Source of the DNA: Gudongella sp964604145
GTDB taxonomy: Bacteria > Bacillota > Clostridia > Tissierellales > Tissierellaceae
Reading direction: 5' to 3'
DNA: 24,688 nucleotides
Assembly (NCBI GenBank): GCA_964604145.1
Contig: CAZRXS010000018.1
Coordinates: 1 to 24,688 of the forward strand
Positions within the stretch are counted from its first letter, which is position 1. Each line of letters opens with the position of its first letter. A program made the position numbers and the translations under genes. The notes beneath the pieces are model-generated. The model saw only the letters and a list, made by a program, of their open reading frames with translations, was not told the origin of the DNA and ran no database searches. Positions 6,945-14,611 of this stretch are shown here, one piece after another.

Positions 6945-7958
6945 CTACCCACTAAACTGTTTATCTTCCTCTATTACACCTAACAATTCATTCCCTAATT
7001 CAGAACTTTCAATTCTTATTATAGAATCTTCGATTCTGTTTGAACCCATTAAATTTATTCCACCATACCAAATAACTTCATTATCAAATACAGCAAACTT
7101 GTGTTGATTCCCTGAAATTTGAACCACATCAATTCCTTCATTTATCATTTCTGATGTCGCTTTATGGATAAAGTATTTATTCCTTTCAGAATATTCTTCG
7201 ATCTCCTTAATACAAATTACTACACGAATACCAGCATTATATTTTTGAAATAGTTCGTTTTTGATATGTTCGTATCGTTTTTTCTGGATATAAGGACTCG
7301 AAATAACAATTGAATCCTTACATCCGTTAATATCTTTTAAGAATTTCTCAAAATAATTATGCCCATCGAATATGCCATCTCCTAAATTACTTTCAATCCC
7401 TAGTGCCTTAATCTTATAACCCAAGCTTTTGTAAGTTGATAAACGTTTTGAATACATTTTTTCTGCTTTAGGGATGTGAACATCTATATAGTCATAAATT
7501 TGAACTTCTTGTTTTCCTTCAAACTCTCTATGCAATCTTCCTGTATACTGGGTTACTCTACCTTTCCAAGATATTGGCATAGCTATTATAAGTGTATCCA
7601 ATCTGGCTAAATCAAAACCTTCTCCAATTAATTTTCCTGTAGCAATAATGACTGTTTTGTCTCTTTCTGATACAGTTCTTATTCTTTCAAGTGCTTCTTT
7701 TCTTTCTTTTACTTTCAAATTTCCTGATAACTCTATGACTTCATAATTCTTATCCTTCATTAAAGACTTAAGTATACTAATATGAGTTGTTCTTTCTGTA
7801 ATAACAATTGGATTTCTACCTTCTGCTACAATCTTATCAATATCTGAAACTATTAAATTATTTCTAGATGGACTTTCACATAAATGTTTTATTATATCTG
7901 TTATAGACCAATCAATTTCATCTTGGTATAAGGGTTTTCTACATGAAGTAAATCTTGG
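6945..7958 (-). pseudogene. TOTE-type conflict protein, C-terminal fragment (helicase RecA2 domain plus PLD-like domain)
   Basis: C-terminal part of a large primase-helicase-nuclease protein. The frame is open from about 7958, just past an in-frame stop, giving about 337 codons; the first Met is at 7760. Superfamily 2 helicase motifs follow in order: ITERTTH near the start, TGKLIGEGFD (motif V) and QYTGRLHRE (motif VI). A phospholipase D-like domain follows (SIVISSPYI, then QHKFAVFD and WYGGINLMGSN). The expected H-x-K order reads Q-H-K, so the nuclease centre may be damaged. The N-terminal primase sits just upstream in another frame (7901-8713), and the first helicase domain is absent, so this is a remnant of one deleted gene. 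No ribosome site precedes 7760; if any product is made it is unlikely to act normally. Confidence 0.8.
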
Positions 7959-8713
7959 CTAGGTATCAAACGATCATAAGCTTCGAAAGTTATCATAGCG
8001 TCACTTTCCATTGCTTTATCAACTATGATATTTGCAAATTTTCTAGCTTTAGAGGCACTTATCCACTCTTCAAAAAAGAACCAGACATGAGCTCCATTAC
8101 CTGATTTCGAGCGCTCAATATAGGATGAAATTTTATACTTAAAGCACATTTCTCTTATTGTTTGTACTTCTTCTTTCCATCGTCCTTTATCAAAATCCAT
8201 AACAACTAGTTTGCATTTATCGTCTTTATTAATAGGATAAATCCCTAATACTTCCTTTCCATAAAAATGTTCACGTACGGAGTCACTATCTAATGCAACA
8301 AAGTTCTGATTATCGCATTTTGAACATTTCACTCTTTGCCTTTTCCCACATATTCCTAGTTTCCATTCATTAATACAGTAGGGAGAATAACCAGATTTTT
8401 CTGTAGTTTTGCTCTGCCAATATTTTGCACAAACATCTTTCCTTCCTTGAAATAAGGATAAATACAGTTCTACTTTAGCCCAATTTGGACTATTTTCATT
8501 TACTAGTTTATAATTATATCCTTCTTCACTAATACTGCCATTTTGTATTTCAATCTCTTTGTTTTCTTGATACTTATCATCCATAAAGAAAAATGGGTCT
8601 AGCTTTATGATTTCCTTCTTCAGATGTATATTTTCTTCCTTTAGAAGTCTAAGTTCTTCTAGCAACTTATTGTGTTCTCTTAACGATTCATCTGTTTTAA
8701 TAATTATCACCAT
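7901..8713 (-). pseudogene. TOTE-type archaeo-eukaryotic primase domain, N-terminal fragment
   Basis: First 254 residues of a TOTE conflict-system protein followed by 16 out-of-frame residues. Seen: a coiled coil (about 8-36), a zinc-binding region with cysteines at 95, 113, 122, 130 and 133, then the primase core with the metal-binding DFD (173-175), SGNGAHVW (204-211, the histidine motif) and DRLIPSQD (247-254). Intact relatives continue with the rest of the primase, two RecA helicase domains and a PLD nuclease. Here the sequence jumps at about 7952-7958 into the second helicase domain in another frame. TOTE proteins are predicted, from comparative genomics, to act in conflict with invading elements. 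AAAGGG stands 2 nt from the ATG and 5 nt from the next codon GTG, so the exact start is uncertain. I judge the whole locus non-functional. Confidence 0.8.
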
Positions 8714-8826
8714 TACCCTTTAATAATATATCTATACCTTATATGCCCCAATTATATAAATAACTTATTACAAATGGAACCAAAAGACTAAACGAACAAT
8801 CTTTTTATTAAATTCAAAAATTATAT

Positions 8827-9270
8827 CTAATCCATGCCTTCTATAATTACTATCTCTATACCTTCATTATTGCATATATTTTTTAATCTTATATCATTGG
8901 TGATAATACAGTCAACATCCATAAATATGCTTGTAGCAACAATTACTGCATCTGGTGTTCTAATCTTATAATTAGCTCTAAGTCTTGATGCTATATCCGC
9001 TATATTGTGTTCCATATCTACAATTGAAAGATTTGGATAGTTAGTTAACATTAGCTTATATCTGTTTTCTATAAAAACATTGTTATCTTTTTTAGGTTTT
9101 ACTAATATTTCCATAAAAGATATTATAGACATAAAAGCCTTATTATTCCCATCTTGAATTCCTGCAAAAACCTTCTCAAGTTTATCAGAGTAATTTGGAT
9201 TGTCTTCAAAGTAGTATATAAAACAACTGGTATCTAATAGTATTGTCTTACCACTTTCTATTATTCCCAT
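8827..9270 (-). CDS. vapC: VapC-type PIN-domain toxin
   Basis: PIN-domain ribonuclease, 147 residues, the normal length for a VapC toxin; characterised members cleave tRNA or rRNA and stop growth until neutralised. The acidic metal-binding residues are in place: D13 (LLDTSCFIYY), E54 (SFMEIL), D107 (RTPDAVIVATS) and D126 (ITNDIRLKN). Its ATG lies inside the end of the antitoxin gene: the two overlap by 10 bases (9261-9270), the usual coupling of toxin-antitoxin pairs. The intact catalytic set suggests a live toxin, though the RNA target cannot be predicted. Confidence 0.93.
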   Translation of the reverse strand: MGIIESGKTILLDTSCFIYYFEDNPNYSDKLEKVFAGIQDGNNKAFMSIISFMEILVKPKKDNNVFIENRYKLMLTNYPNLSIVDMEHNIADIASRLRANYKIRTPDAVIVATSIFMDVDCIITNDIRLKNICNNEGIEIVIIEGMD

Positions 9271-9500
9271 GATTCTCTTTCCTCTTTAACATATTCATTT
9301 GTATCAACTTTATCCCAAACTTCTTTGCCTAACCCCTTCATAGCCTTTGCAAAACTATCTGGTTTTTCCATTAGTATTATCTGTCCATGTTCATCATATA
9401 ACCATATTATTTCAGCGCCTGGTTTTAATCCTGATTTTTTAAGGATCTGTTCTGGTATCCTTATACTTGAGTCTTCATTAAGTTTAGAAACAATACTCAT
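9261..9500 (-). CDS. vapB: VapB-type antitoxin, AbrB/MazE-like DNA-binding fold
   Basis: 79-residue antitoxin partner of the overlapping VapC gene. The N-terminal half is a swapped-hairpin (SpoVT-AbrB) DNA-binding domain with the pattern SIRIPEQILKKSGLKPG followed by a beta strand; the acidic, tryptophan-containing tail (KEVWDKVD, ERESWE) is the usual toxin-binding segment. I favour ATG 9500: GGAAGGA lies about 10 nt upstream; a GTG at 9509 is very close to that site. The operon is preceded by an extended -10 promoter within a 64-bp repeat whose two TAATTA palindromes are plausible operator half-sites for autorepression. Confidence 0.9.
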   Translation of the reverse strand: MSIVSKLNEDSSIRIPEQILKKSGLKPGAEIIWLYDEHGQIILMEKPDSFAKAMKGLGKEVWDKVDTNEYVKEERESWE

Positions 9501-9502
9501 AA

Positions 9503-9718
9503 TCAACACTTCCTTCCTTTTTCTTGAGGATTAATTATTATCTTAATTATACCATATTGAAAAACCGTAATACATATTTTATACAATATAATTCGAAAAT
9601 ACCGTGCAAAAGCTACTGGTGATATATCAATCTCATCAAGAATCATCATAAGTTTGGTTTTTAGGCTGATTTCCATCAATTCATCATAGGAAAACAAACA
9701 ATCTTGCCGCATAATCAT
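9503..9718 (-). pseudogene. Short transposase-like N-terminal remnant run into the vapBC promoter
   Basis: 71-codon frame with a good ribosome site (AAGGAGG about 11 nt before ATG 9718). The first 35 or so residues (MRQDCLFSYDELMEISLKTK...) have the feel of the N-terminus of a DDE transposase, with an L-F-S-x-x-E/D-L pattern. From about base 9600 the sequence becomes AT-rich and then reads through the 64-bp repeat that holds the vapBC promoter, so the tail (FQYGIIKIIINPQ) is not protein-like. I read it as a truncated mobile-element gene; the family assignment is weak. Confidence 0.35.
9523..9586 (-). repeat. 64-bp direct repeat, copy 1: vapBC promoter segment
   Basis: Agrees at 61 of 64 positions with 10293-10356, same orientation, 770 bp apart. 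On the minus strand it contains TGG-TATAAT, an extended -10 (9551-9546), then two TAATTA palindromes 12 nt apart. It supplies the start region of the vapBC transcript; the -35 is poor, as is common with an extended -10. Confidence 0.85.
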
Positions 9719-9902
9719 CTTAGGGATTTCCTCCTTAATGTGAACATATAGCGATTAGGCTTACTATATATATATTCGACATTTTGGAGTAAAATCCTTT
9801 TTGTTTATTAAAAAAGTTAGTTATTTCAACGATTAAAAATTATGCAATTTACTCAGTTATTTATTTTATCTCACAATTGTTATCGTACAACCATTTAAAA
9901 AT

Positions 9903-10280
9903 TTATTCCTTCTTTAACCCCAAAATCACATCGCAATTGTATACCCCATCTTCGTCTTTTGTTACCGTGTAATTAGTAATATAAGGTTCAAAACCTTGCT
10001 TCATTGCAAATTCTAATTTTCCTGAGATTTTCGATGGAATTGTACCAATGCTTTGCTTATCTGATGTAAATACTTCAAACCCTAATGTCTCACCAGTTAA
10101 AACTGAATCTAGTTTTAGAACATCATCTACTTTTAAATCTCTCAATACTTCTTGTCTGTTCTTTGCTTTAATGTCATTTAAAGAAGTTTCAAAAATAGTT
10201 TTGTCTGAAATCTTCCCTTCAATTTTCTTTGCTTTTTTCTTATCTGATCGTTCTTCCAAGAACTTAAATATTAGTCACAT
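9903..10280 (-). pseudogene. HIRAN-domain-like protein with a stop at codon 2
   Basis: Small protein resembling the HIRAN fold (found in helicases and as stand-alone proteins, thought to bind DNA ends or stalled forks): SRQE-like KNRQEVLRDLK, a beta-rich middle with GFEVFTSDKQSIGTIP, and a C-terminal sheet strand. The well-placed start is ATG 10280, with GGAGGG 7 nt upstream, but the next codon is TGA (10277-10275). After it the frame stays open for 123 codons to 9903. One base change, for example GGA to TGA, would explain it. The only in-frame alternative is a TTG at 10259 without a ribosome site, giving 118 residues. So the gene is either dead, read through, or weakly started at TTG. It has its own copy of the 64-bp promoter repeat. 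Confidence 0.55.
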
Positions 10281-10292
10281 TAAACATCCCTC

Positions 10293-10356
10293 CTTGAGAA
10301 TTAATTATTATCTTAATTATACCATATTGAAAAACCGTAATTCATATTTTATAAAA
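10293..10356 (-). repeat. 64-bp direct repeat, copy 2: promoter segment of the HIRAN-like gene
   Basis: Second copy of the repeat at 9523-9586, with the same extended -10 TGG-TATAAT (10321-10316, minus). It ends just before the GGAGGG ribosome site of the HIRAN-like gene. Downstream of the copies the two leaders differ. Confidence 0.85.
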
Positions 10357-10442
10357 ATCGGTAATATTCATTGCTTAATTTATAATAAATCCCCTGGCTA
10401 TAAATATCCTAATATTATGTAATTAGCCTTCATTTAATGGGG

Positions 10443-10448
10443 TATAAT
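10443..10448 (+). promoter_or_regulatory. Candidate -10 box for the HTH-TPR regulator gene
   Basis: Consensus TATAAT 44 nt before the ATG at 10493. No good -35 is visible 16-18 nt upstream, so this may be a regulated or weak promoter. Confidence 0.4.
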
Positions 10449-10492
10449 ATAAAGTAGGTAATAACACTCTTAATTACACAAAGGAGGCCACA

Positions 10493-11560
10493 ATGAAATT
10501 ATCTATAGGAAGCACCATACAACAATTAAGGCAAAACAAAGGTCTTTCAATTATCCAATTTGCAAATGCACTTGGAGTGCCATATGATGTTGTAGAAAAA
10601 TGGGAAATGAATTCATCCTATCCTGATATAACACTTCTTTCTCCAATAGCAAGGCTCTTGGGCACTTCTCTTGATGAATTGTTGATGTTTGAAACAGAAA
10701 TTAGTCCAGATGATGTAACTAATATATATAAAGTATGTGCGGAAAAATTTGAAACAGGAAATTATGAAGATGCAGTTTTGGTCTGTGAGAATTACTTAAA
10801 AGCATATCCAAATAGTTTATTTCTTAAGTTTAGAATAGGAAGTTTACTGCAGGAATATATACAATTAACAGAAACTGAAGAACAAGCAAATGAAATAATT
10901 GACAAGTCAATAAAATTACTTGAAGCCTCATCTAGGACAGATGATCTTGAGGTTAAACATGCATCATTATATGTATTAAGCAGCTTATATACTATGAAAG
11001 CAGACTATGATAAAGCGATAGAAGTATTAAATACCTTGCCAAAATTAAATTTAAATACTGATTTTATGCTATCTACTATTTATTCAATAAGCGGAGATAG
11101 TGAAAGAGCAAAAGCTATTGAACAAGAAAGTCTTTTCAATAATATAAATAACTCCATTATTTCACTCGCTGCACTTTGGGGGAGCGCTCTAAAAGAAAGG
11201 GATATTGATTTTGCACTTGAACTTGCAACTAAACAAAAGAAACTTATAGTTGATTATAATCTACAAGCTTACTTAATGGGTAATAATATCCTTATGTTTG
11301 CAGATATATACGCAATAAAAAAAGATGAAAATAAAACTTTAGATTTTATTGAACAATATGTAGATTGGGCATTGGGAACTAGTGTTGAGGATCTTAATCT
11401 TAGGAAAAATAAATTTTTCTCATTAGTTGAAAATTTAACACCTACAATGAGCTTTGAATACCAAAAACAAAGCTTTATATCTCAGGTTGTTAAAAATTCC
11501 GACTATGATTTTGTAAAATACACTGATAGATATAAAAAAGTTATAAGTAAGTTATTATAA
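10493..11560 (+). CDS. XRE-type HTH regulator with C-terminal TPR-like repeats
   Basis: 355 residues. Residues about 5-64 form a Cro/cI helix-turn-helix (STIQQLRQNKGLS, QFANALGVPYDVVEKWE, ARLLGTSLDELL). The rest (about 75-340) is all-alpha and TPR-like, with repeats such as AEKFETGNYEDAVLVCENYL and LYTMKADYDKAIEVLNTL. This build resembles peptide- or partner-controlled regulators of the RRNPP kind, but no adjacent small peptide gene was found. GGAGG lies 5-6 nt before the ATG. It converges on the DUF2812/lipoprotein operon, with a shared terminator between. Target unknown. Confidence 0.85.
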   Translation: MKLSIGSTIQQLRQNKGLSIIQFANALGVPYDVVEKWEMNSSYPDITLLSPIARLLGTSLDELLMFETEISPDDVTNIYKVCAEKFETGNYEDAVLVCENYLKAYPNSLFLKFRIGSLLQEYIQLTETEEQANEIIDKSIKLLEASSRTDDLEVKHASLYVLSSLYTMKADYDKAIEVLNTLPKLNLNTDFMLSTIYSISGDSERAKAIEQESLFNNINNSIISLAALWGSALKERDIDFALELATKQKKLIVDYNLQAYLMGNNILMFADIYAIKKDENKTLDFIEQYVDWALGTSVEDLNLRKNKFFSLVENLTPTMSFEYQKQSFISQVVKNSDYDFVKYTDRYKKVISKLL

Positions 11561-11604
11561 TTCTTTTACAAAACCTTAAGTAATAAATATCTCAATAAAT
11601 TTAA

Positions 11605-11631
11605 GGCTAGCTAAGGATTACTTGGCTAGCC
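11605..11631. terminator. Bidirectional terminator between convergent genes
   Basis: GGCTAGCTAAG (11605-11615) pairs with CTTGGCTAGCC (11621-11631), including one T-G pair, around a GATTA loop. Downstream on the plus strand is AGTTCTTATTTTG; on the minus strand TTAAATTTATTG. Serves the HTH-TPR gene and the lipoprotein gene. Confidence 0.75.
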
Positions 11632-11636
11632 AGTTC

Positions 11637-12425
11637 TTATTTTGTTCTATCTATTATTGCATCTATATTCTCATAAAAGTAATTTACATTATCACCATTT
11701 AAATTATAAGAATCTTTTTCTAACTCAGCTAGATAATTATCTAAAATCTTTGTTGTTCTTGAATCTGGATTTTCAGTTATCTTTTGTTTATACATTTCTA
11801 GTATATCTGGATCCAAAGTGTTCTCGCCCTCTTTTGCAAAAATATATGGATTGCCTAGTCCCTTTAGACTTAAGCTGATATAAGCTTTGTATAAGTCCTC
11901 CAGTTTTTGATTTAATTTATTTTCGGGAAATTTATTTGTATGCCTTTCTATATCTAGCGCCCTATCTATTATCTCTTCTGCTGGTATCTTTAACCCTTCT
12001 CCATCTGTAGTTTCATTTTCTGTTTCAGTTCTCCAAATCTTAAAATACGACTTAAACTCATCAGACGCATTCTCAACAAATGGTGCTAACTTTTCTATTA
12101 CTTTTTTTGCATCATAAGCTTTTGAATATAAATAATTCTCAAGTTGAATAAGCATTTCATCTGCTTTTACTTTATCAAGCTTTGTAATATTATCTTTGAC
12201 ATTATTTATAATCTTATCTTCTGAAATATTGTTTTCAATTAATTCATAATAATCCTTTAATATCTTTAATTGTTCTTGTTCGCTAAATTTTTCATTTATC
12301 TCTTCTTTAATATCTTCGCCATTTTTTTCTATGTCCACTTCTTTAAAAGCATTGTCTTGTTTTGGAATACAAGCTGCTAGCATAATAGCAATTATAACTA
12401 TTACTATTAATATTTTTTTGTTCAT
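11637..12425 (-). CDS. Lipoprotein of unknown function
   Basis: 262 residues with a clear lipoprotein signal: Lys-Lys, a hydrophobic stretch and a lipobox L16-A17-A18-C19. After C19 comes a short acidic linker and then a predicted all-helical, charged domain rich in Lys, Glu and Asp, presumably anchored outside the membrane. I recognise no family. AAGGAGG lies 10 nt before ATG 12425. It is the last gene of a three-gene minus-strand unit, 32 nt after the DUF2812 gene, and may work with that protein, whose C-terminal half is also likely extracellular. Confidence 0.85.
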   Translation of the reverse strand: MNKKILIVIVIIAIMLAACIPKQDNAFKEVDIEKNGEDIKEEINEKFSEQEQLKILKDYYELIENNISEDKIINNVKDNITKLDKVKADEMLIQLENYLYSKAYDAKKVIEKLAPFVENASDEFKSYFKIWRTETENETTDGEGLKIPAEEIIDRALDIERHTNKFPENKLNQKLEDLYKAYISLSLKGLGNPYIFAKEGENTLDPDILEMYKQKITENPDSRTTKILDNYLAELEKDSYNLNGDNVNYFYENIDAIIDRTK

Positions 12426-12457
12426 GCCATCAGTTCCTCCTTAACATTTTATACCTG

Positions 12458-13780
12458 TTAAAGTCCACTTATTATTTTATCAACTGTCTGGTTTATAAGC
12501 TCGATTGAACTTTCTTCTTGTAAGTCAAAATCTCCAGAAAACGAGAATATATATTCGCCTCTTTGTAAAAAGACTTCCTTTATTCCTCTCTCTGAATGTT
12601 CTAAGAATACTGCCTTATCATAATCTGAATAATACTCTTTTGCAGATAATAGATTTCCATAATACCTTAAGCTATTTTCAAGCTCTAAGTTGAAAATATA
12701 ATCTGCTAAATCCTTGTTAAATGCTTTTTCAGCTTGAGTAGATATATATTTTGATGAGACCCATCCAAAGTTACTATGTTCTGTATAATTATACTTTAAA
12801 GGCATAAGAATGCTTCCTTCTTTTCTAAATATTACAACATCAGCTTCTCTTTCAATTCCTATATCTTCTAATTTAAGTGCAGTATATTTTTCAGGTAGTT
12901 CTTTTCCAAAACCATCATCTATTAGAGATAAACCCATGGCAGAGGCAATTGTTATTACGAAAAAAACAACTAATAAAGCTATTATTGTCTTTGCTACTGC
13001 ATCAAGATTTCTTCCTGTGAAAAAACCTCTTAATTTAAATGCGACAAAAATGCCAATTGTCATTGGCAAGAAAAATAGAAAGGTTTTATTACCTGAAATA
13101 AATGAATCGGCTAGTAAAGCTGCTGCAAAGATACCAAGAAATGCAAAAGTAGATATAAACAATATTTTCTTAAATAAAACAACTCCTCTAATATTTTTTA
13201 TTTGAACTTCTTTGTTACTCTTCTTTCTTTTAATTCTAAGATATCGAACTATATCGTATATAAGGTGTGACGCCATAACAGTTATAGCCATTGGTAAAAT
13301 AAAAAATCCTATTAACCCCACATTGCTATTAAAATTATAAAGATCTATTCCCATAGGAATCCGAGTCATATTATAAATCATAAGTAGTGATAAAATAGTA
13401 AAGGTTACTATTTCAAGCTTTAAGGTCGCTTTAATATTGTCTATCTGATCTATTCTATCAATATCTTCAATCGCTTCGCCATTCTCATTCTTAAATACAT
13501 GAAAGTATTCTTTAGAAAAAAGATGCTTCCAGCCTTTTTCTTCTTGAGCTATTATGTAAGTTGAGACAATTTCTTCTGATGGCTTTTCATATGATTTGGG
13601 TTTTGGGTATATTCCAATTGCAAAATGAATATCTTTTGGTTGGATTCTTTTATAAAAACTCAGTCCAAACTTTATTTTCTCTATAAGTAGACCTTTATTT
13701 GCCATATTTCTAAAACGCGTTTCCATAATTTCATAATCTTGAGCCGATAAGCCATCTATTACTATTTTTCTATCTTTCAT
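12458..13780 (-). CDS. DUF2812 domain membrane protein
   Basis: 440 residues. The N-terminal cytoplasmic part (about 1-115) fits DUF2812: a hydrophobic-aromatic start, MANKGLLIEKIKFGLSFYK, and the typical EEKGWKHLFSKEYFHVFK. About five membrane segments follow (roughly 120-138, 153-180, 203-224, 232-250, 261-283), then a 155-residue soluble tail, probably outside. Function of the family is unknown; many members stand next to a PadR-type repressor, which is missing here. Its ATG overlaps the preceding stop as ATGA (13777-13780), so translation is coupled; GAGGGG lies 9 nt upstream. Confidence 0.85.
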   Translation of the reverse strand: MKDRKIVIDGLSAQDYEIMETRFRNMANKGLLIEKIKFGLSFYKRIQPKDIHFAIGIYPKPKSYEKPSEEIVSTYIIAQEEKGWKHLFSKEYFHVFKNENGEAIEDIDRIDQIDNIKATLKLEIVTFTILSLLMIYNMTRIPMGIDLYNFNSNVGLIGFFILPMAITVMASHLIYDIVRYLRIKRKKSNKEVQIKNIRGVVLFKKILFISTFAFLGIFAAALLADSFISGNKTFLFFLPMTIGIFVAFKLRGFFTGRNLDAVAKTIIALLVVFFVITIASAMGLSLIDDGFGKELPEKYTALKLEDIGIEREADVVIFRKEGSILMPLKYNYTEHSNFGWVSSKYISTQAEKAFNKDLADYIFNLELENSLRYYGNLLSAKEYYSDYDKAVFLEHSERGIKEVFLQRGEYIFSFSGDFDLQEESSIELINQTVDKIISGL

Positions 13781-14253
13781 TGTTTGCTTCCCCTCACATT
13801 CCCTCGCTTGTACATTGCATTCCTAATTAATTCATACATTATAACAACTATATACGCACCTGCATGGCTTTTTGCGTATTCAAAAAATCCCCAAGTAAAA
13901 TAATAATCATATCTGTCAATGGATATGTCCTTAACTCGGTTTTTTAAGTTTAATACTTCTTCCTCACTTAAATCAACAAGAACGCTCTTATCTATATATG
14001 TATCTTCAATAGTGCTTATCTTATAATAATTGTGGTAAACAAGATTAGCAATTGCAAGGACTTCTTCAAGAGGTCTGTCATCGGTTACATGTTTTTTAGG
14101 ATTATCAATATAATTCTCATAATTTGGATAGTCTCTAGCTATTAGCGAAGATACTGAATCTCTTATATGGGTTTCTGACATATAGTATACAATCCCAAGT
14201 ACCATAGAGAGTACCGAAAGGAGCATTAATATTCTTAACAAGATTTTCTTCAC
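13777..14253 (-). CDS. Small membrane protein of unknown function
   Basis: First gene of the DUF2812 operon. I start it at GTG 14253 (158 residues) because GGGGGG lies 5 nt upstream; an in-frame ATG at 14283 has no ribosome site. With this start the protein opens with KKILLRILMLLSVL..., a signal-anchor or signal peptide, then an extracellular, charged region (about 30-115) and a second hydrophobic segment near 125-148. Not a family I recognise. Overlap of 4 nt with the next gene suggests a joint role. Confidence 0.75.
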   Translation of the reverse strand: MKKILLRILMLLSVLSMVLGIVYYMSETHIRDSVSSLIARDYPNYENYIDNPKKHVTDDRPLEEVLAIANLVYHNYYKISTIEDTYIDKSVLVDLSEEEVLNLKNRVKDISIDRYDYYFTWGFFEYAKSHAGAYIVVIMYELIRNAMYKRGNVRGSKQ

Positions 14254-14280
14254 ATTATCCCCCCATCTGAATTGCTCTTC

Positions 14281-14319
14281 CATTGTAACATCTACTGTAA
14301 GTATTTTAAAGTTACAATG
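14281..14319 (-). promoter_or_regulatory. Inverted repeat in the promoter region of the DUF2812 operon
   Basis: Perfect 9-bp arms CATTGTAAC (14281-14289) and GTTACAATG (14311-14319), 21 nt apart. They lie 28-66 nt upstream of the operon's GTG start, in the place expected for an operator. They could also form a hairpin in the leader. A -35-like TTGTAA lies in the distal arm on the minus strand. Confidence 0.4.
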
Positions 14320-14337
14320 TGGGGTCTAAATCTTTAC

Positions 14338-14486
14338 GGTTAGACAGAGTCGTCTAACCCTAAAATTTTATGACCAGAATACCGCAGGCCTCCTGCCTAG
14401 TATGTCATCCTGAGTGTAACGAAGGAAGGATCTTTCATTTTCTATTTTCAAAGCATTAAGATTCCTCGTTACACTCGGAATGACAG
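14338..14486. repeat. Dispersed composite repeat, element 1
   Basis: Fills most of the gap between 14254 and 14611. Parts: hairpin GGTTAGAC-AGAGTC-GTCTAACC (14338-14359) followed by CCTAAAATT; a small GCAGG-CCT-CCTGC hairpin near 14383-14395; then paired arms TGTCATCCTGAGTGTAACGA... (14403-14434) and ...TCGTTACACTCGGAATGACA (14458-14485) that can fold on each other. The same modules recur at 18373-18508 and 22857-23012. No reading frame here looks real. Confidence 0.8.
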
Positions 14487-14583
14487 ATTCTTTGCCTTTC
14501 CCATTGTGATTTTTTTACTAAAAGAGTATAAAAGCGAGCATTAGCTTGTTTTTTTCCTATTCGCATATTATTTTTTAGTATGG

Positions 14584-14589
14584 TATAAT
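14584..14589 (+). promoter_or_regulatory. Extended -10 promoter of the ABC-F gene
   Basis: TGG-TATAAT (14581-14589), an extended -10, with no good -35. The predicted start of transcription would leave only about 15-17 nt of leader before the ATG at 14612, which fits the lack of a properly spaced ribosome site. Confidence 0.55.
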
Positions 14590-14611
14590 GGCTTGACTAA
14601 AAAAGCAAAGG

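Noticed and set aside
9903..9990. HIRAN-like gene as the antitoxin of another toxin pair
   Set aside because: No small partner gene lies beside it and its fold pattern is not that of a known antitoxin.
12810..13205. 131-codon plus-strand frame
   Set aside because: Antisense of the DUF2812 gene, with no start signal.
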